A DNA stretch of 64,000 nt from Lachnospiraceae bacterium. Lineage in GTDB: Bacteria; Bacillota; Clostridia; Lachnospirales; Lachnospiraceae. A program made the position numbers and the translations under genes. Location: positions 21,789 to 85,788 of the forward strand of contig JAILNQ010000016.1 of assembly GCA_024691425.1 (NCBI GenBank), read 5' to 3'. The notes beneath the pieces are model-generated. The model saw nothing but the letters and a program-made list of their open reading frames with translations, did not search any database and was not told the origin of the DNA. Below, piece by piece: positions 44,376 to 53,617 of the stretch. Numbering within the stretch: the stretch's first letter is position 1; each line of letters opens with the position of its first letter.

Positions 44376-46898
44376 TTATCTGTAAACCGTAATGGTATAT
44401 GCCTTGATCGATCCGTTCTGGGCCTTGCAGCCGACATACAGCGTGTTCGTGCCCGGCTGTATCGGATATACGCCCGTGCCGCCGACTGATGACGATGAAC
44501 ATACAGGCGTTGCCTTGATCTCGACGGATTCCTGATCCGGGCTTACCGTCACCGTATACTTGTCGGTAACTCCCGAGAATGCCGGAGAAAGCTCTCCGCC
44601 GCTTATCGAAAGCGATGCAAGGTACGTATTCGGGTTCGAATCCGATGTAGGCTTCGTGCACTGGCTCTCCGGCATGTTCCGGTAGAACGGGATGCGGAAC
44701 GTCAGCTCCTCGTCGTCTCCGAGGTATGCGAGCTGAAGCCTTGAGCTTTCGGATGACGCCGCCTGGATGTTCGACATGTACTGGTGCGAATACAGTGTAT
44801 TCTCCCTGTTCACTACGTTGAACTTCTGGAAGTACAGCGTGTTCTGTCCCTTCGATACGAATTTCTCGGAGAGGTATCTGCCTCCTCCGTATATCGATTT
44901 CGCTCTCGTGTTCCACGGACGCGCCATGTTCTCGTCAGAGCCCTTCGCATATATGAGTCCGTTGATCGTGGCGCTCCTGCCGCTATAAGCGTATGCGCCT
45001 ATGTTGAAGAAGTTGTAGTAACCTTCATATCCTGCCACTGTTCCTGAAATGCTCTGGCTTGCACCTCTTACGCCCTGCTCCTGAAGCGCTCTTCCGGCAA
45101 GAAGATACGGGCTGACACCTGTCTGCTCTCCGACCTGCCTGAACATTTCCGCATAGTTGAAAGCCGTTCCGTCCGAGTCATTGACGTCACCGCTCATGAA
45201 CGTGCCCGCAAGCATCCTGGAAACGCTGCTGCTGGTCTGCGTGTCCGAATAGTCGAGCTTCTCGAACATGTAAATGCCGCTCTCGTTCAGGAAATTCCTC
45301 GGATCCATGTAGTATGCTATGAGCTCGGGCGATGCGGATGCCCAGCTGCCGCCGTCGAACGTGTACCACTGGTTGGATGCCTGGTTGTATGCCTGAGGCG
45401 CAGTCGATTTCCACGAGGCTATGGAGTTCTTGGACACGAGGTTCTTGCCGACAGAGCACTCCGCAGTAAGAGTCTCCGACCATTCAAGCCCTGTATCCAC
45501 CGCCTCGAATTTCCAGTTCGGATGTTTCGCGTGGATAGCCCTCAGAGCATTCTTGTATGTATCAGGAAGCGATGATACGGACTCCTCGAAATCCTCGTTT
45601 CCGACCGGTGCATCACCGGCTTCAGCTTCGGCTCTTGTCACTAGATCCGAGCGAACATAGCCGGTTCGTTCGCTTCCCAAATACGAAAAAGACACCTGGT
45701 ACCAGGTGTAGTTGTCGCTTCCGTCTGTTTCTTTCGTAATGGTGAGCGGATGTCCCGATGACAGCTGGCAGACTATGCTGCCGTCAACAGGTGCTTGCCT
45801 TATCCTCACCCCAACCCCTTTAATAGAGGCGGAGTCCGCAACGGGTCCGGTGTCCGGCGGAGTCTCCTCTTTAGGCGTCTCGCTGCTTACTGTTGAAGAT
45901 GCCGGAGGGGCAGTCCCCGGGTCGCTTCCTATCAGCGTCTGCGTCGTCTGAGTGACCTCTTTGACTTCTTTGGTCACCGTGATGTAATCCCTTGCGATAT
46001 ATCCGCTTACTACTTTTTCAGAAACAGTTGCTTCGACCTTTACCCAGTCTCTGTCGGTCGCCTTCTCGACGCCGAGAAGCTTAAGCCCTGTTCCGGTGCT
46101 GACCGTGCCGACTATTTCGCCGGACGTGCTCGCAGTGCTTCTTATTCTTACATTAGTTCCTTTTACTATTCCGGCTCCCGGCTCTATCGTCTTAACGACG
46201 CTTGAGGAAGAGGCGGCGGATGTGGCAGTGGCACCTTCTGCATTCGCAGAAGCTGCATATGCCGCATTTGCTCCGGTTCTCGTCACGAGATCGCTTCTTA
46301 TGAATCCGGTCTGGTCTCCCCTCTTGACCTGATACCACATCTGTCCGTCGCTCGCCTTGCCCTCGGCAAGGATGCTGACCGGATCACCCGCATTAAGATA
46401 GGTAACGACTCCTGATGTCAGGGAAGCATTCTTTCTCATCCTTACGGAACTTCCTTTGACGATGCCGTTAGCCCCTGCTGCGGTTGCGGCTGCGGTTGCC
46501 GTTGTAGCTGCAGTTGCAGTTGCCGTCGTTGCTGCAGTACTCTTATTCGCAGACGATGCCTGCGCATTCTTAACGAGCGAATCGCTCACTGTTACCTGTT
46601 TTTTAGTCTTGGAAACGAGATCGGAGCGGATATATCCGACTGAAGTGCCGACGGCTACCTTGAGCCATGTGTTGCCGTCCTTGCCCTTCTCCTCTCCGAG
46701 GATCGCCACTTCGTTACCCGAAGAGACACAGAATGATACGGCCGAAGACGTCGAAGCGGCTGCTCTTACGAACCCGCTCTTGGCTTTGACCGTTCCGGAT
46801 GACACGGTTGCGCTATGAACCTGTACCGGGAATGCGGCCGCAATGCATTGAGCTAGAAGCACTGCGGCGACCATCCCCATAATGATACGACGTTTCAT
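44376..46898 (-). CDS. secreted SH3b-repeat N-acetylglucosaminidase-like protein
   Basis: An 840-residue exported protein. A signal peptide (about 1-29) is followed by four bacterial SH3 domains (near 34-95, 145-205, 243-310, 358-425) separated by Ala/Thr-rich linkers. A glucosaminidase-like region follows at about 445-720 with MFRQVGEQTGVSPYLLAGRA and EGYYNFFNIGAYAYSG. A C-terminal cadherin-like beta-sandwich (about 755-840) ends the protein. It is expected to cut the glycan strands of peptidoglycan, with SH3b domains holding the wall. Its promoter at 46992 and two leader hairpins precede it. Confidence 0.85.
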   Translation of the reverse strand: MKRRIIMGMVAAVLLAQCIAAAFPVQVHSATVSSGTVKAKSGFVRAAASTSSAVSFCVSSGNEVAILGEEKGKDGNTWLKVAVGTSVGYIRSDLVSKTKKQVTVSDSLVKNAQASSANKSTAATTATATAATTATAAATAAGANGIVKGSSVRMRKNASLTSGVVTYLNAGDPVSILAEGKASDGQMWYQVKRGDQTGFIRSDLVTRTGANAAYAASANAEGATATSAASSSSVVKTIEPGAGIVKGTNVRIRSTASTSGEIVGTVSTGTGLKLLGVEKATDRDWVKVEATVSEKVVSGYIARDYITVTKEVKEVTQTTQTLIGSDPGTAPPASSTVSSETPKEETPPDTGPVADSASIKGVGVRIRQAPVDGSIVCQLSSGHPLTITKETDGSDNYTWYQVSFSYLGSERTGYVRSDLVTRAEAEAGDAPVGNEDFEESVSSLPDTYKNALRAIHAKHPNWKFEAVDTGLEWSETLTAECSVGKNLVSKNSIASWKSTAPQAYNQASNQWYTFDGGSWASASPELIAYYMDPRNFLNESGIYMFEKLDYSDTQTSSSVSRMLAGTFMSGDVNDSDGTAFNYAEMFRQVGEQTGVSPYLLAGRALQEQGVRGASQSISGTVAGYEGYYNFFNIGAYAYSGRSATINGLIYAKGSDENMARPWNTRAKSIYGGGRYLSEKFVSKGQNTLYFQKFNVVNRENTLYSHQYMSNIQAASSESSRLQLAYLGDDEELTFRIPFYRNMPESQCTKPTSDSNPNTYLASLSISGGELSPAFSGVTDKYTVTVSPDQESVEIKATPVCSSSSVGGTGVYPIQPGTNTLYVGCKAQNGSIKAYTITVYR

Positions 46899-46924
46899 AA
46901 TATACCTATTCCCCTTTAAGTATA

Positions 46925-46969
46925 TTAAGACCCCTGTCTTAATTATCCCGATTGACTCCCCAAGTCAAT
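46925..46969 (-). promoter_or_regulatory. two tandem stem-loops in the leader of the SH3b glucosaminidase gene
   Basis: In the leader RNA, hairpin one (46969-46951) is ATTGACT/AGTCAAT with loop TGGGG, and hairpin two (46942-46925) is TTAAGAC/GTCTTAA with loop AGGG. Both have perfect 7-base stems and G-rich loops, eight bases apart. No T-run follows, so they are not ordinary terminators. They sit about 16 bases after the predicted start and some 25 bases before the start codon. Confidence 0.6.
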
Positions 46970-46991
46970 TTTACGGATAGCTCACAACACA

Positions 46992-47020
46992 ATAATACAT
47001 TCTGTTTTTATTTATGTCAA
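46992..47020 (-). promoter_or_regulatory. promoter of the SH3b glucosaminidase gene
   Basis: Minus-strand TTGACA (47020-47015), 17 bases, TATTAT (46997-46992). The start would be near 46985, giving a leader of about 87 bases. It lies just after the purD stop. Confidence 0.8.
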
Positions 47021-47039
47021 CTAAAAATGAAAATTTTCT

Positions 47040-48302
47040 TCAGCGGATCACCGCAATATCGCTTCTCATGTACTTATTTTCGAAATTGACCCAGCTGCAC
47101 GCATCATATGCCCTTGCCCTCGCCTCGGCGATATCCTTGCCGAGCGCGGTCACTCCGAGAACCCTTCCGCCGTTCGTAACAACCTTTGTCCCGTCAAGCT
47201 TCGTTCCTGCATGGAAGCAGTAATATCCTTCCTTTCCAGCAAAATTCTCAAGACCTGTTATCTCGTATCCTTTTTCGTAATGTTCCGGATAGCCGTCGCT
47301 CGCGAGCACTACGCAGACAGCCGCCTCATCGGAGAACCCGAGATCGACATCGGAAAGCTTTCCGTCGATGCACGCGTTCATAACAGATATGATGTCGTTC
47401 TTCATACGGCACAGAACGACCTGTGCTTCGGGATCTCCGAACCTCGCATTGAACTCGAGCACCTTAGGACCGTCGGGTGTCAGCATGAGCCCGAAGAAAA
47501 TGACGCCCGTAAAAGGCCTTCCCTCCGCGGCCATCGCATCGACCGTTGCCTGGTATATGTGCTTTTTGCAGAATTCATCGACTTCTTCAGTATAATAAGG
47601 GCTCGGCGAGAAATTACCCATGCCGCCGGTATTGAGACCCTCGTCGTTGTCCTTTGCCCTCTTGTGATCCTGAGCAGATGACATCGTCTTTATCGTCTTT
47701 CCGTCAACGAACGAGAGAACCGATACCTCACGTCCGGTCATGAACTCTTCTATTACAACAGTGTTTCCGCTGTTGCCGAACTTCTTGTCGATCATGAGCG
47801 TATTGATGCCAGCCTTTGCCTCCTCGAGCGTGTTGCAGATAAGCACGCCCTTTCCGAGTGCAAGTCCGTCAGCCTTCAGCACGATCGGCATCTTCGCCGT
47901 CTCAAGATACTCAAGCGCCTTTGCCGGGTCATCGAAGTTCTCGTAATCCGCCGTAGGAATGCCGTACTTCTTCATGAGGTTTTTAGAGAATGCCTTGCTG
48001 CCTTCAAGGATCGCCGCATTCTTCTTAGGGCCGAATGTCCTGATGCCGCGCTTTTCGAAAACATCGACTATTCCTCCGACGAGCGGATCGTCGGGTCCTA
48101 TGACCGCAAGATCTATGCCGTGCTCAACTGCAAAGTCCGCGAGCTTATCGAACTCCATGACGCCTATCGGAACGAGCTCAGCAAGTTCAGCTATTCCTGC
48201 GTTTCCGGGCGCACAGTATATCTTTTCCGCCTGAGGCGACTTCGCAATGGCCGTCGCAAGAGCATGTTCCCTTCCGCCTCCGCCTACAATGAGTATCTTC
48301 AT
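47040..48302 (-). CDS. purD: phosphoribosylamine--glycine ligase
   Basis: A 420-residue ATP-grasp enzyme for step two of purine synthesis: PRA + glycine + ATP to GAR. The start [16 protein letters not shown] is diagnostic. LKADGLALGKGV near 140 and LEFNARFGDPEAQ near 285 are ATP-grasp and metal motifs. It is the last gene of purE-purM-purN-purD, and its ATG overlaps the purN stop (ATGA). The AGGAGG ribosome site lies within purN. No strong terminator follows, only a short A/T palindrome before the next promoter. Confidence 0.97.
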   Translation of the reverse strand: MKILIVGGGGREHALATAIAKSPQAEKIYCAPGNAGIAELAELVPIGVMEFDKLADFAVEHGIDLAVIGPDDPLVGGIVDVFEKRGIRTFGPKKNAAILEGSKAFSKNLMKKYGIPTADYENFDDPAKALEYLETAKMPIVLKADGLALGKGVLICNTLEEAKAGINTLMIDKKFGNSGNTVVIEEFMTGREVSVLSFVDGKTIKTMSSAQDHKRAKDNDEGLNTGGMGNFSPSPYYTEEVDEFCKKHIYQATVDAMAAEGRPFTGVIFFGLMLTPDGPKVLEFNARFGDPEAQVVLCRMKNDIISVMNACIDGKLSDVDLGFSDEAAVCVVLASDGYPEHYEKGYEITGLENFAGKEGYYCFHAGTKLDGTKVVTNGGRVLGVTALGKDIAEARARAYDACSWVNFENKYMRSDIAVIR

Positions 48303-48898
48303 ATCTTCCTCCTATCTTCTGCTATCATTTCTATCGCCTTCGGAAGGATAACCCATTCCGCCTGTTCCATCACGCGCTTCTGCAGGATCTCGGGCGTATC
48401 GCCCTCTTCGACCTCAACTGCTTTCTGCAGTATTATCGGACCGGTGTCGGTACCTTCATCGACATAGTGGACTGTAGCTCCCGTGACTTTCACGCCGCGG
48501 GCAAGTGCCGCTTCATGAACCTTCAGCCCATAAAAACCGTCTCCGCAGAATGACGGTATCAGCGACGGGTGAATGTTGATTATCCTGCCTGAAAATTCCC
48601 TTATGAACTCCGGCGGGAGCACTACGAGAAATCCTGCAAGAACGACAAGCTCAACGCCCTGCTCTTTTAAATACTCAGCAAGATACTTGCCGTACTCTTC
48701 CTTGCTGCCATAGTCCTTCGGGCTTATGCAGGACGAAGCGATGCCGTGCTTTCTTGCACGCTCGAGCGCATATGCATCGCTCTTATTAGAGATCACACAC
48801 TTTATCGTAACATCCTTTAGCGTCTGATTTTCGACGGAGTCGATTATAGCCTGGAGATTGGTCCCGCCTCCGCTGACGAGCACTGCGATGTTCAGCAT
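48299..48898 (-). CDS. purN: phosphoribosylglycinamide formyltransferase
   Basis: A 199-residue folate-dependent transformylase (step three: GAR to FGAR). It begins [18 protein letters not shown], has [14 protein letters not shown] near 82, then [14 protein letters not shown] with the catalytic Asn-His, and [17 protein letters not shown] with the catalytic Asp. It overlaps purM by 7 bases and purD by 4. AAAAGGAG precedes the start. Confidence 0.97.
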   Translation of the reverse strand: MLNIAVLVSGGGTNLQAIIDSVENQTLKDVTIKCVISNKSDAYALERARKHGIASSCISPKDYGSKEEYGKYLAEYLKEQGVELVVLAGFLVVLPPEFIREFSGRIINIHPSLIPSFCGDGFYGLKVHEAALARGVKVTGATVHYVDEGTDTGPIILQKAVEVEEGDTPEILQKRVMEQAEWVILPKAIEMIAEDRRKI

Positions 48899-49917
48899 AG
48901 TTCAACTCCTTTTTCGCCGGCCTCGACAGAACCGATGATATAAGCCTTATCGCCGGCGGCGGCAAAGCTGCTCATGGCCTTGTCGGCATCTTCTGCAGGA
49001 ACTGCAACGACCATTCCGATCCCCATGTTGAACGTGTTGTACATCATCTTCTCTTCAAGGTTGCCGCGCTTCTTCATAAGGTCGAAGATCGGAGGCATAT
49101 CGTACGAATCTTTCTTTATGACCGCGCGCACGCCTTCTTTCAGCATGCGGGGAACGTTCTCGTAAAATCCTCCGCCTGTGATGTGGCTGACTGCCTTTAT
49201 ATCAACGCCTGCCGCCATCGCGTTCTGAAGCGCCTTTACATATATCCTGGTAGGTGTCAGCATCACGTCTCCGAGCTTTCCGCCGAGCTCATCATAGTAT
49301 TCGTTCAGGCTTTCGGGCGTCATATCGAATATCTTTCTGACAAGAGAGAATCCGTTCGAGTGAACGCCGGTCGAAGCAAGACCGATCAGAACGTCACCGG
49401 CGGCAAGCCTGCTTCCGTCGATGATCTTCTTCCTGTCAACGATACCGACCGCAAATCCCGCAAGGTCGTATTCATCTTCCGGCATGAGTCCCGGATGCTC
49501 CGCCGTCTCGCCGCCTACGAGCGAGCAGCCCGACTGCCTGCAGCCTTCTGCAACGCCTTTTACTATTGAAGCGATCTTCTCCGGATAGTTCTTTCCGCAT
49601 GCGATGTAATCAAGGAAGAAAAGAGGTTCCGCGCCGCCGCAGACTATGTCGTTGACGCACATCGCGACCGCGTCTATTCCTATCGTATCGTGCTTATCCA
49701 TTATGAACGCCAGCTTGACTTTCGTGCCGCATCCGTCTGTTCCCGATACGAGCACGGGATCTTCCATGCTCTTGTACTTTGCCATCGAGAATGCACCCGC
49801 GAACCCGCCGAGCCCGCCTATCACCTCATCCCTTTTCGTTGAGGCGACACAGTCCTTTATGAGCTCGACAGACCTGTACCCTGCTTCAATGTCAACACCG
49901 GCTTTTCTGTAATCCAT
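48892..49917 (-). CDS. purM: phosphoribosylformylglycinamidine cyclo-ligase
   Basis: A 341-residue AIR synthetase (step five), ATP-dependent ring closure of FGAM to AIR. Family blocks [13 protein letters not shown] near 60, [20 protein letters not shown] near 80, [11 protein letters not shown] near 135 and [14 protein letters not shown] near 243 are complete. AAAAAGGAGG precedes ATG 49917. It lies 20 bases after purE and overlaps purN. Confidence 0.97.
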   Translation of the reverse strand: MDYRKAGVDIEAGYRSVELIKDCVASTKRDEVIGGLGGFAGAFSMAKYKSMEDPVLVSGTDGCGTKVKLAFIMDKHDTIGIDAVAMCVNDIVCGGAEPLFFLDYIACGKNYPEKIASIVKGVAEGCRQSGCSLVGGETAEHPGLMPEDEYDLAGFAVGIVDRKKIIDGSRLAAGDVLIGLASTGVHSNGFSLVRKIFDMTPESLNEYYDELGGKLGDVMLTPTRIYVKALQNAMAAGVDIKAVSHITGGGFYENVPRMLKEGVRAVIKKDSYDMPPIFDLMKKRGNLEEKMMYNTFNMGIGMVVAVPAEDADKAMSSFAAAGDKAYIIGSVEAGEKGVELC

Positions 49918-49937
49918 CCGTTCCTCCTTTTTGCTGA

Positions 49938-50444
49938 TCAGTTTTCGTAGTCCCTGTATCCTTTTTCAGAAAGCTTTTCGTCTTTCTTTACGACCGCGGC
50001 CTTAAGGTCTGCGGCATACTTTTCCAGCTTTTCAAGAAGCGAGCTGTCTGATATAGCGAGCATCTTCACGGCAAGAAGACCTGCATTCGCTCCTCCGCCT
50101 ATAGCAACCGTCGCAACCGGAATGCCGGACGGCATCTGTACTATCGAATAGAGACTGTCGCGTCCGCCGAGCGAAGTTGTGTGCATCGGCACGCCTATAA
50201 CAGGCAGAGGGAAGATCGCCGCACACATTCCGGGCAGATGGGCTGCCATTCCGGCTCCCGCGATTATGACTTTCATTCCCTTATCCTTTGCAGTCCTTGC
50301 ATACTCGAAAAACACGTCCGGCTCCCTGTGAGCGGAAATGATCCTCATGTCGTAATCGATCCCGAACTGCTCGAGTATCTCGGCCGCTTTGCTCATTACC
50401 TTAAGATCCGAATCGGATCCCATAACAATTCCTACCGTTGCCAT
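49938..50444 (-). CDS. purE: N5-carboxyaminoimidazole ribonucleotide mutase
   Basis: A 168-residue class I Pur[14 protein letters not shown] is at the N-terminus, [14 protein letters not shown] near 38, and [13 protein letters not shown] near 60. It rearranges N5-CAIR to CAIR; no purK is next to it. CGGAGG precedes the start. The 41-base gap to the preceding peptidase gene shows no clear promoter, so purEMND may be read from further upstream. Confidence 0.96.
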   Translation of the reverse strand: MATVGIVMGSDSDLKVMSKAAEILEQFGIDYDMRIISAHREPDVFFEYARTAKDKGMKVIIAGAGMAAHLPGMCAAIFPLPVIGVPMHTTSLGGRDSLYSIVQMPSGIPVATVAIGGGANAGLLAVKMLAISDSSLLEKLEKYAADLKAAVVKKDEKLSEKGYRDYEN

Positions 50445-50485
50445 ATCTTCCTCCGTTTCCTGCTTTAAAATAAATTCTAAAGTTG

Positions 50486-52573
50486 TTACTCGAGCGGTAT
50501 GTTCAGCTCTTCCGTTCCGGGCAGGGCGAACTTTCCGTCCTCGATTATCGAGACTGAGCCATCTTTGCCGATAGCTCTTATGAAGTCCAGCTCATCATAC
50601 GGGATAGTGATGTCCGTATGGCACTGGAAATATGCTTCGTCAATGTTCGTTGTGCGCTTTGCAGATACTTCGTTCTCGCGCGCTATGACTTCCTTTCCGT
50701 CGGGATTGAAAGCCGGCACGTCCTCCTCGTGGCTGTAGCACGTATCGCCGACCGCGAAATGAGGACCGGTCTTCTCACCGATCAGGATAGGAAGCACGCC
50801 TTCAATGTCGAAATCTCTGGCCATGCGGTACGCAGTCGTGTTGGTCCCTATCGCGAACTCTCCGATCGGAAGAGTGTCATGCTTGAACATAAGATTGTCC
50901 TTGATGAACTTCCGGTTGTCCTCTTCATTATCATAGTTATCGCATGACATGTCCGCAATCATCCCGTCGGTGAACTTGAGTGTTAAGTTTTTATACAGAA
51001 GGCCGTTCAGGAACACTTTCGTAACGTTCAGCACGCCTTTTGTTCCTGTAAGCTTCGGAGAAGTGAACACTTCGCCGACAGGGATGTTGACGTCCGCAAC
51101 GCAGTTCTCGAAATTCGTCTCCTTTGACGGATCCGTAAGGGTATGCAGCCAAACCTTAAGGTCGGTGATATTTTCGCCCTTTCCTTTTACATGCACATAC
51201 TCTGCTGTATCGAGCGCATCTATTATCTTCTGCTGTATCTCTTCGTACTTCTTATAGGGAAGTGTGTTGAGCTTTACGGTCTCCGCGAAGATCCGCTCAA
51301 AATCATCCCCGATCTGAGGCGTGGGATAAGAGATTATCGTGAAGCTCCTCTCCTCACCGATGATGTATTCGTTGACGATGAGCGACGCCTTCGCGCTATA
51401 GCTTACTGAAAGCTTCTGAGTCTTCTCGGTGTGATGTACGGCATTCTCCTTGACAGCCGGCGTGAACGGTTTCTCGCCGAAAACTTCCATTACTGCGGGA
51501 CCCGCATGCGTGTTTGCGAGCTTCTTGCGGCTTGCATAGCTCTCCGTCAGTACCTCGAGCCTTCGTGTAACAAAATCGGCATCTAAATATATCGCGGCAT
51601 CATCCTTATGATCGTAGTCGTACTGTCTGTTCGGGATAGCTCCGTAAAAACCGTTCCGGTTCACTCCCCTTCCGGTAAGCGACAGCGTGCCTGCCCTGTA
51701 GATGACTGACTCGAGTCCCATCCGGATGAAGTTTGCGACGGCGGCCCTTACGACTCTCTCAAATCCGAGGCTGTATCTGATGTTCGCGCTCCTCTTCTTA
51801 TCTATCGGCTTGCCGGCCTTTACAAAACCTGTTCTGTACCCTTCGGTGAACGTATCGGCCATCGACCTTATCTCATCCTCTGACAGAGTGTTCAGAAACT
51901 TTGCCGTCCTTATCTCGTTCTGTGTAACGTACTCACCTGAAAGGTACAGATATCTCTCATCGGAAAGGTCGGCAGTGCACACGATCTTGCGGAGAAAATC
52001 ATCCGACGGATCTATCTTTGATGCCGTGCTGTCCGGAATGATGACATCGCAGTTATCGCTCTCGAACCAGTAGATAATATCCCTTACGGCATCCGCCTCA
52101 GGATATCCGCCTTCAACGGCTGAGAGGCGGAAGAGCGTGTATATTTCCATAAAAAACTCCGCAAAGATAACGAATATCTCCTTGCGGCCCTCGTATGCAT
52201 ACGGAATGAGTCCTCTGATCTCAGTATAGAGGAATGACAGGTACTGCGCTATCTTCTTTCCGTCAGGGATGCCGGCGTTTTCAAAAAGCGGGACTATATG
52301 ATCAGGATCTGCGAAGCTCCTTTCATATCTGCCCGGAAGTATGTCGGCGTAAAGCGCATGATTTTCGGCGGCAAGCTCTTCTGTTGAAACACTGCTGATG
52401 CCGCCGCTAAGTGAGCGCTCAAGAATCTTCGCGAGCATCACGAGAAAATCAGCGCACGTCCCAAAGAACGGAAGAAGAGGCTCCCCGAAGGCATCCTCTC
52501 CCGCAGCTTCGCGTATTCTTTCCATCACGAGCTCATAACGCTCATCTATCAGTTCATTTTCTGTTCCTGTCAT
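50486..52573 (-). CDS. M29-type aminopeptidase with long N-terminal extension
   Basis: A 695-residue protein whose C-terminal half resembles family M29 metallo-aminopeptidases. Visible metal-site blocks are GEFAIGTNTTAY near 583, GPHFAVGDTC near 613, and a His-Asp pair in HTDITIPYDE near 663. The first 320 residues are helical and have no motif I know; usual M29 enzymes are about 370-410 residues, so this is nearly double. It has no signal peptide, so it is intracellular. TTAGGAG precedes the ATG. It lies between a small membrane gene and purE in an otherwise nucleotide-biosynthesis run. Confidence 0.78.
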   Translation of the reverse strand: MTGTENELIDERYELVMERIREAAGEDAFGEPLLPFFGTCADFLVMLAKILERSLSGGISSVSTEELAAENHALYADILPGRYERSFADPDHIVPLFENAGIPDGKKIAQYLSFLYTEIRGLIPYAYEGRKEIFVIFAEFFMEIYTLFRLSAVEGGYPEADAVRDIIYWFESDNCDVIIPDSTASKIDPSDDFLRKIVCTADLSDERYLYLSGEYVTQNEIRTAKFLNTLSEDEIRSMADTFTEGYRTGFVKAGKPIDKKRSANIRYSLGFERVVRAAVANFIRMGLESVIYRAGTLSLTGRGVNRNGFYGAIPNRQYDYDHKDDAAIYLDADFVTRRLEVLTESYASRKKLANTHAGPAVMEVFGEKPFTPAVKENAVHHTEKTQKLSVSYSAKASLIVNEYIIGEERSFTIISYPTPQIGDDFERIFAETVKLNTLPYKKYEEIQQKIIDALDTAEYVHVKGKGENITDLKVWLHTLTDPSKETNFENCVADVNIPVGEVFTSPKLTGTKGVLNVTKVFLNGLLYKNLTLKFTDGMIADMSCDNYDNEEDNRKFIKDNLMFKHDTLPIGEFAIGTNTTAYRMARDFDIEGVLPILIGEKTGPHFAVGDTCYSHEEDVPAFNPDGKEVIARENEVSAKRTTNIDEAYFQCHTDITIPYDELDFIRAIGKDGSVSIIEDGKFALPGTEELNIPLE

Positions 52574-52582
52574 AAATGTCTC

Positions 52583-52921
52583 CTAAGCTAAAGCAGAAAT
52601 GATTATCATGGCGGCCCATCCGAGTATCTGAACACCATTCAGCACGATCGCGGCGATAGCAGGCGTGATGTAGATATCGCGCTCACCGAGGCTTATAGTT
52701 CCGCAGATGCAGCCGATCACGTTCAGGATCATCGAGAATATTCCGATACCGCCGAAGCCCCTGTCGATGTTCCCGGCCTTGCCGTAGCTGAACGCAACGG
52801 ATGTCGTGATCACGCAGACGCAGAAAACGCCGAGCAGTATTCCCATGATGCTCATGAAGGAATAATGCCTGGTCGTGAACATGAAGCTTTTTTTCTTGCG
52901 TATCTTAACAGGCTTGCCCAT
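52583..52921 (-). CDS. small multi-pass membrane protein (DUF6142-like)
   Basis: A 112-residue protein: a basic N-terminus (KPVKIRKKKSFMF), then three hydrophobic segments (about 22-45, 57-75, 85-110). It resembles small clostridial membrane proteins often found near pyrE, called DUF6142 as far as I recall. No function is known. Its ATG abuts the pyrE stop with no gap, so the two are translationally linked. Confidence 0.7.
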   Translation of the reverse strand: MGKPVKIRKKKSFMFTTRHYSFMSIMGILLGVFCVCVITTSVAFSYGKAGNIDRGFGGIGIFSMILNVIGCICGTISLGERDIYITPAIAAIVLNGVQILGWAAMIIISALA

Positions 52922-53596
52922 TTATGCACCGTATGTTCTGTAGTATCCGTCTATCGCAGTCTTGATAGCGTCGTCGATGACGACTTTGCCGCAAACATCG
53001 CGTCCGTAAAGATGCTCGGTGACCTCGGACATCGTAACTATCGCCCGTGCGGGAAAACCGTACTTCTCGGTTATCTCATCGAGAGCCGCCATCTTTCCGC
53101 CAAGGCCGAGCTCCTGTCTGTTGAGGGATACCATAAGGCCTATGACCTTCACGTCGCCCTGAGCCTTAATGACCGGAAGCGTCTCCTCGATCGATTTTCC
53201 GGATGTCGTGACATCCTCGATCATGACGACTCTGTCGCCGTCCTTCATCGGGCTTCCGAGAAGTATTCCGGCATCGCCGTGGTCCTTTGCTTCCTTGCGG
53301 TTGCTAGAGTACCTGACCTGCTTTTTGTAAAGCTCGGAATATGCCATGGCGGTTGTGACCGCGAGAGGTATGCCCTTGTACGCAGGTCCGAACAGAATGT
53401 CAAAATCATCCCCGTAGTTCTCATGTATCGCCTTCGCATAATACTCGCCGAGCCTCTTTAAGCTCCCGCCGGTGACATATGCGCCCGCATTCATGAAGAA
53501 AGGTGATTTTCTTCCGCTCTTTAACGTAAAATCGCCGAACTTAAGAACGTCCGACTCAACCATGAACTCTATGAATTCCTCTTTGTACCGCTCCAT
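52922..53596 (-). CDS. pyrE: orotate phosphoribosyltransferase
   Basis: A 224-residue PRTase making OMP from orotate and PRPP. The PRPP-binding motif reads VVMIEDVTTSGKSIEE near residue 120, and FGPAYKGIPLAV near 70 is the orotate/PRPP loop region. KYSG-type start FTLKSGRKSPFFMNAG is present near 23. It follows pyrF by 21 bases. The ribosome site is weak (GGGAG, distant), so it may depend on coupling to pyrF. Confidence 0.96.
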   Translation of the reverse strand: MERYKEEFIEFMVESDVLKFGDFTLKSGRKSPFFMNAGAYVTGGSLKRLGEYYAKAIHENYGDDFDILFGPAYKGIPLAVTTAMAYSELYKKQVRYSSNRKEAKDHGDAGILLGSPMKDGDRVVMIEDVTTSGKSIEETLPVIKAQGDVKVIGLMVSLNRQELGLGGKMAALDEITEKYGFPARAIVTMSEVTEHLYGRDVCGKVVIDDAIKTAIDGYYRTYGA

Positions 53597-53617
53597 CTTG
53601 CTGACTTATCTCCCTGA

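Noticed and set aside
50445..50485. Purine riboswitch or PurBox in front of purE.
   Set aside because: Only 41 bases separate purE from the previous gene and no such fold or box is visible.
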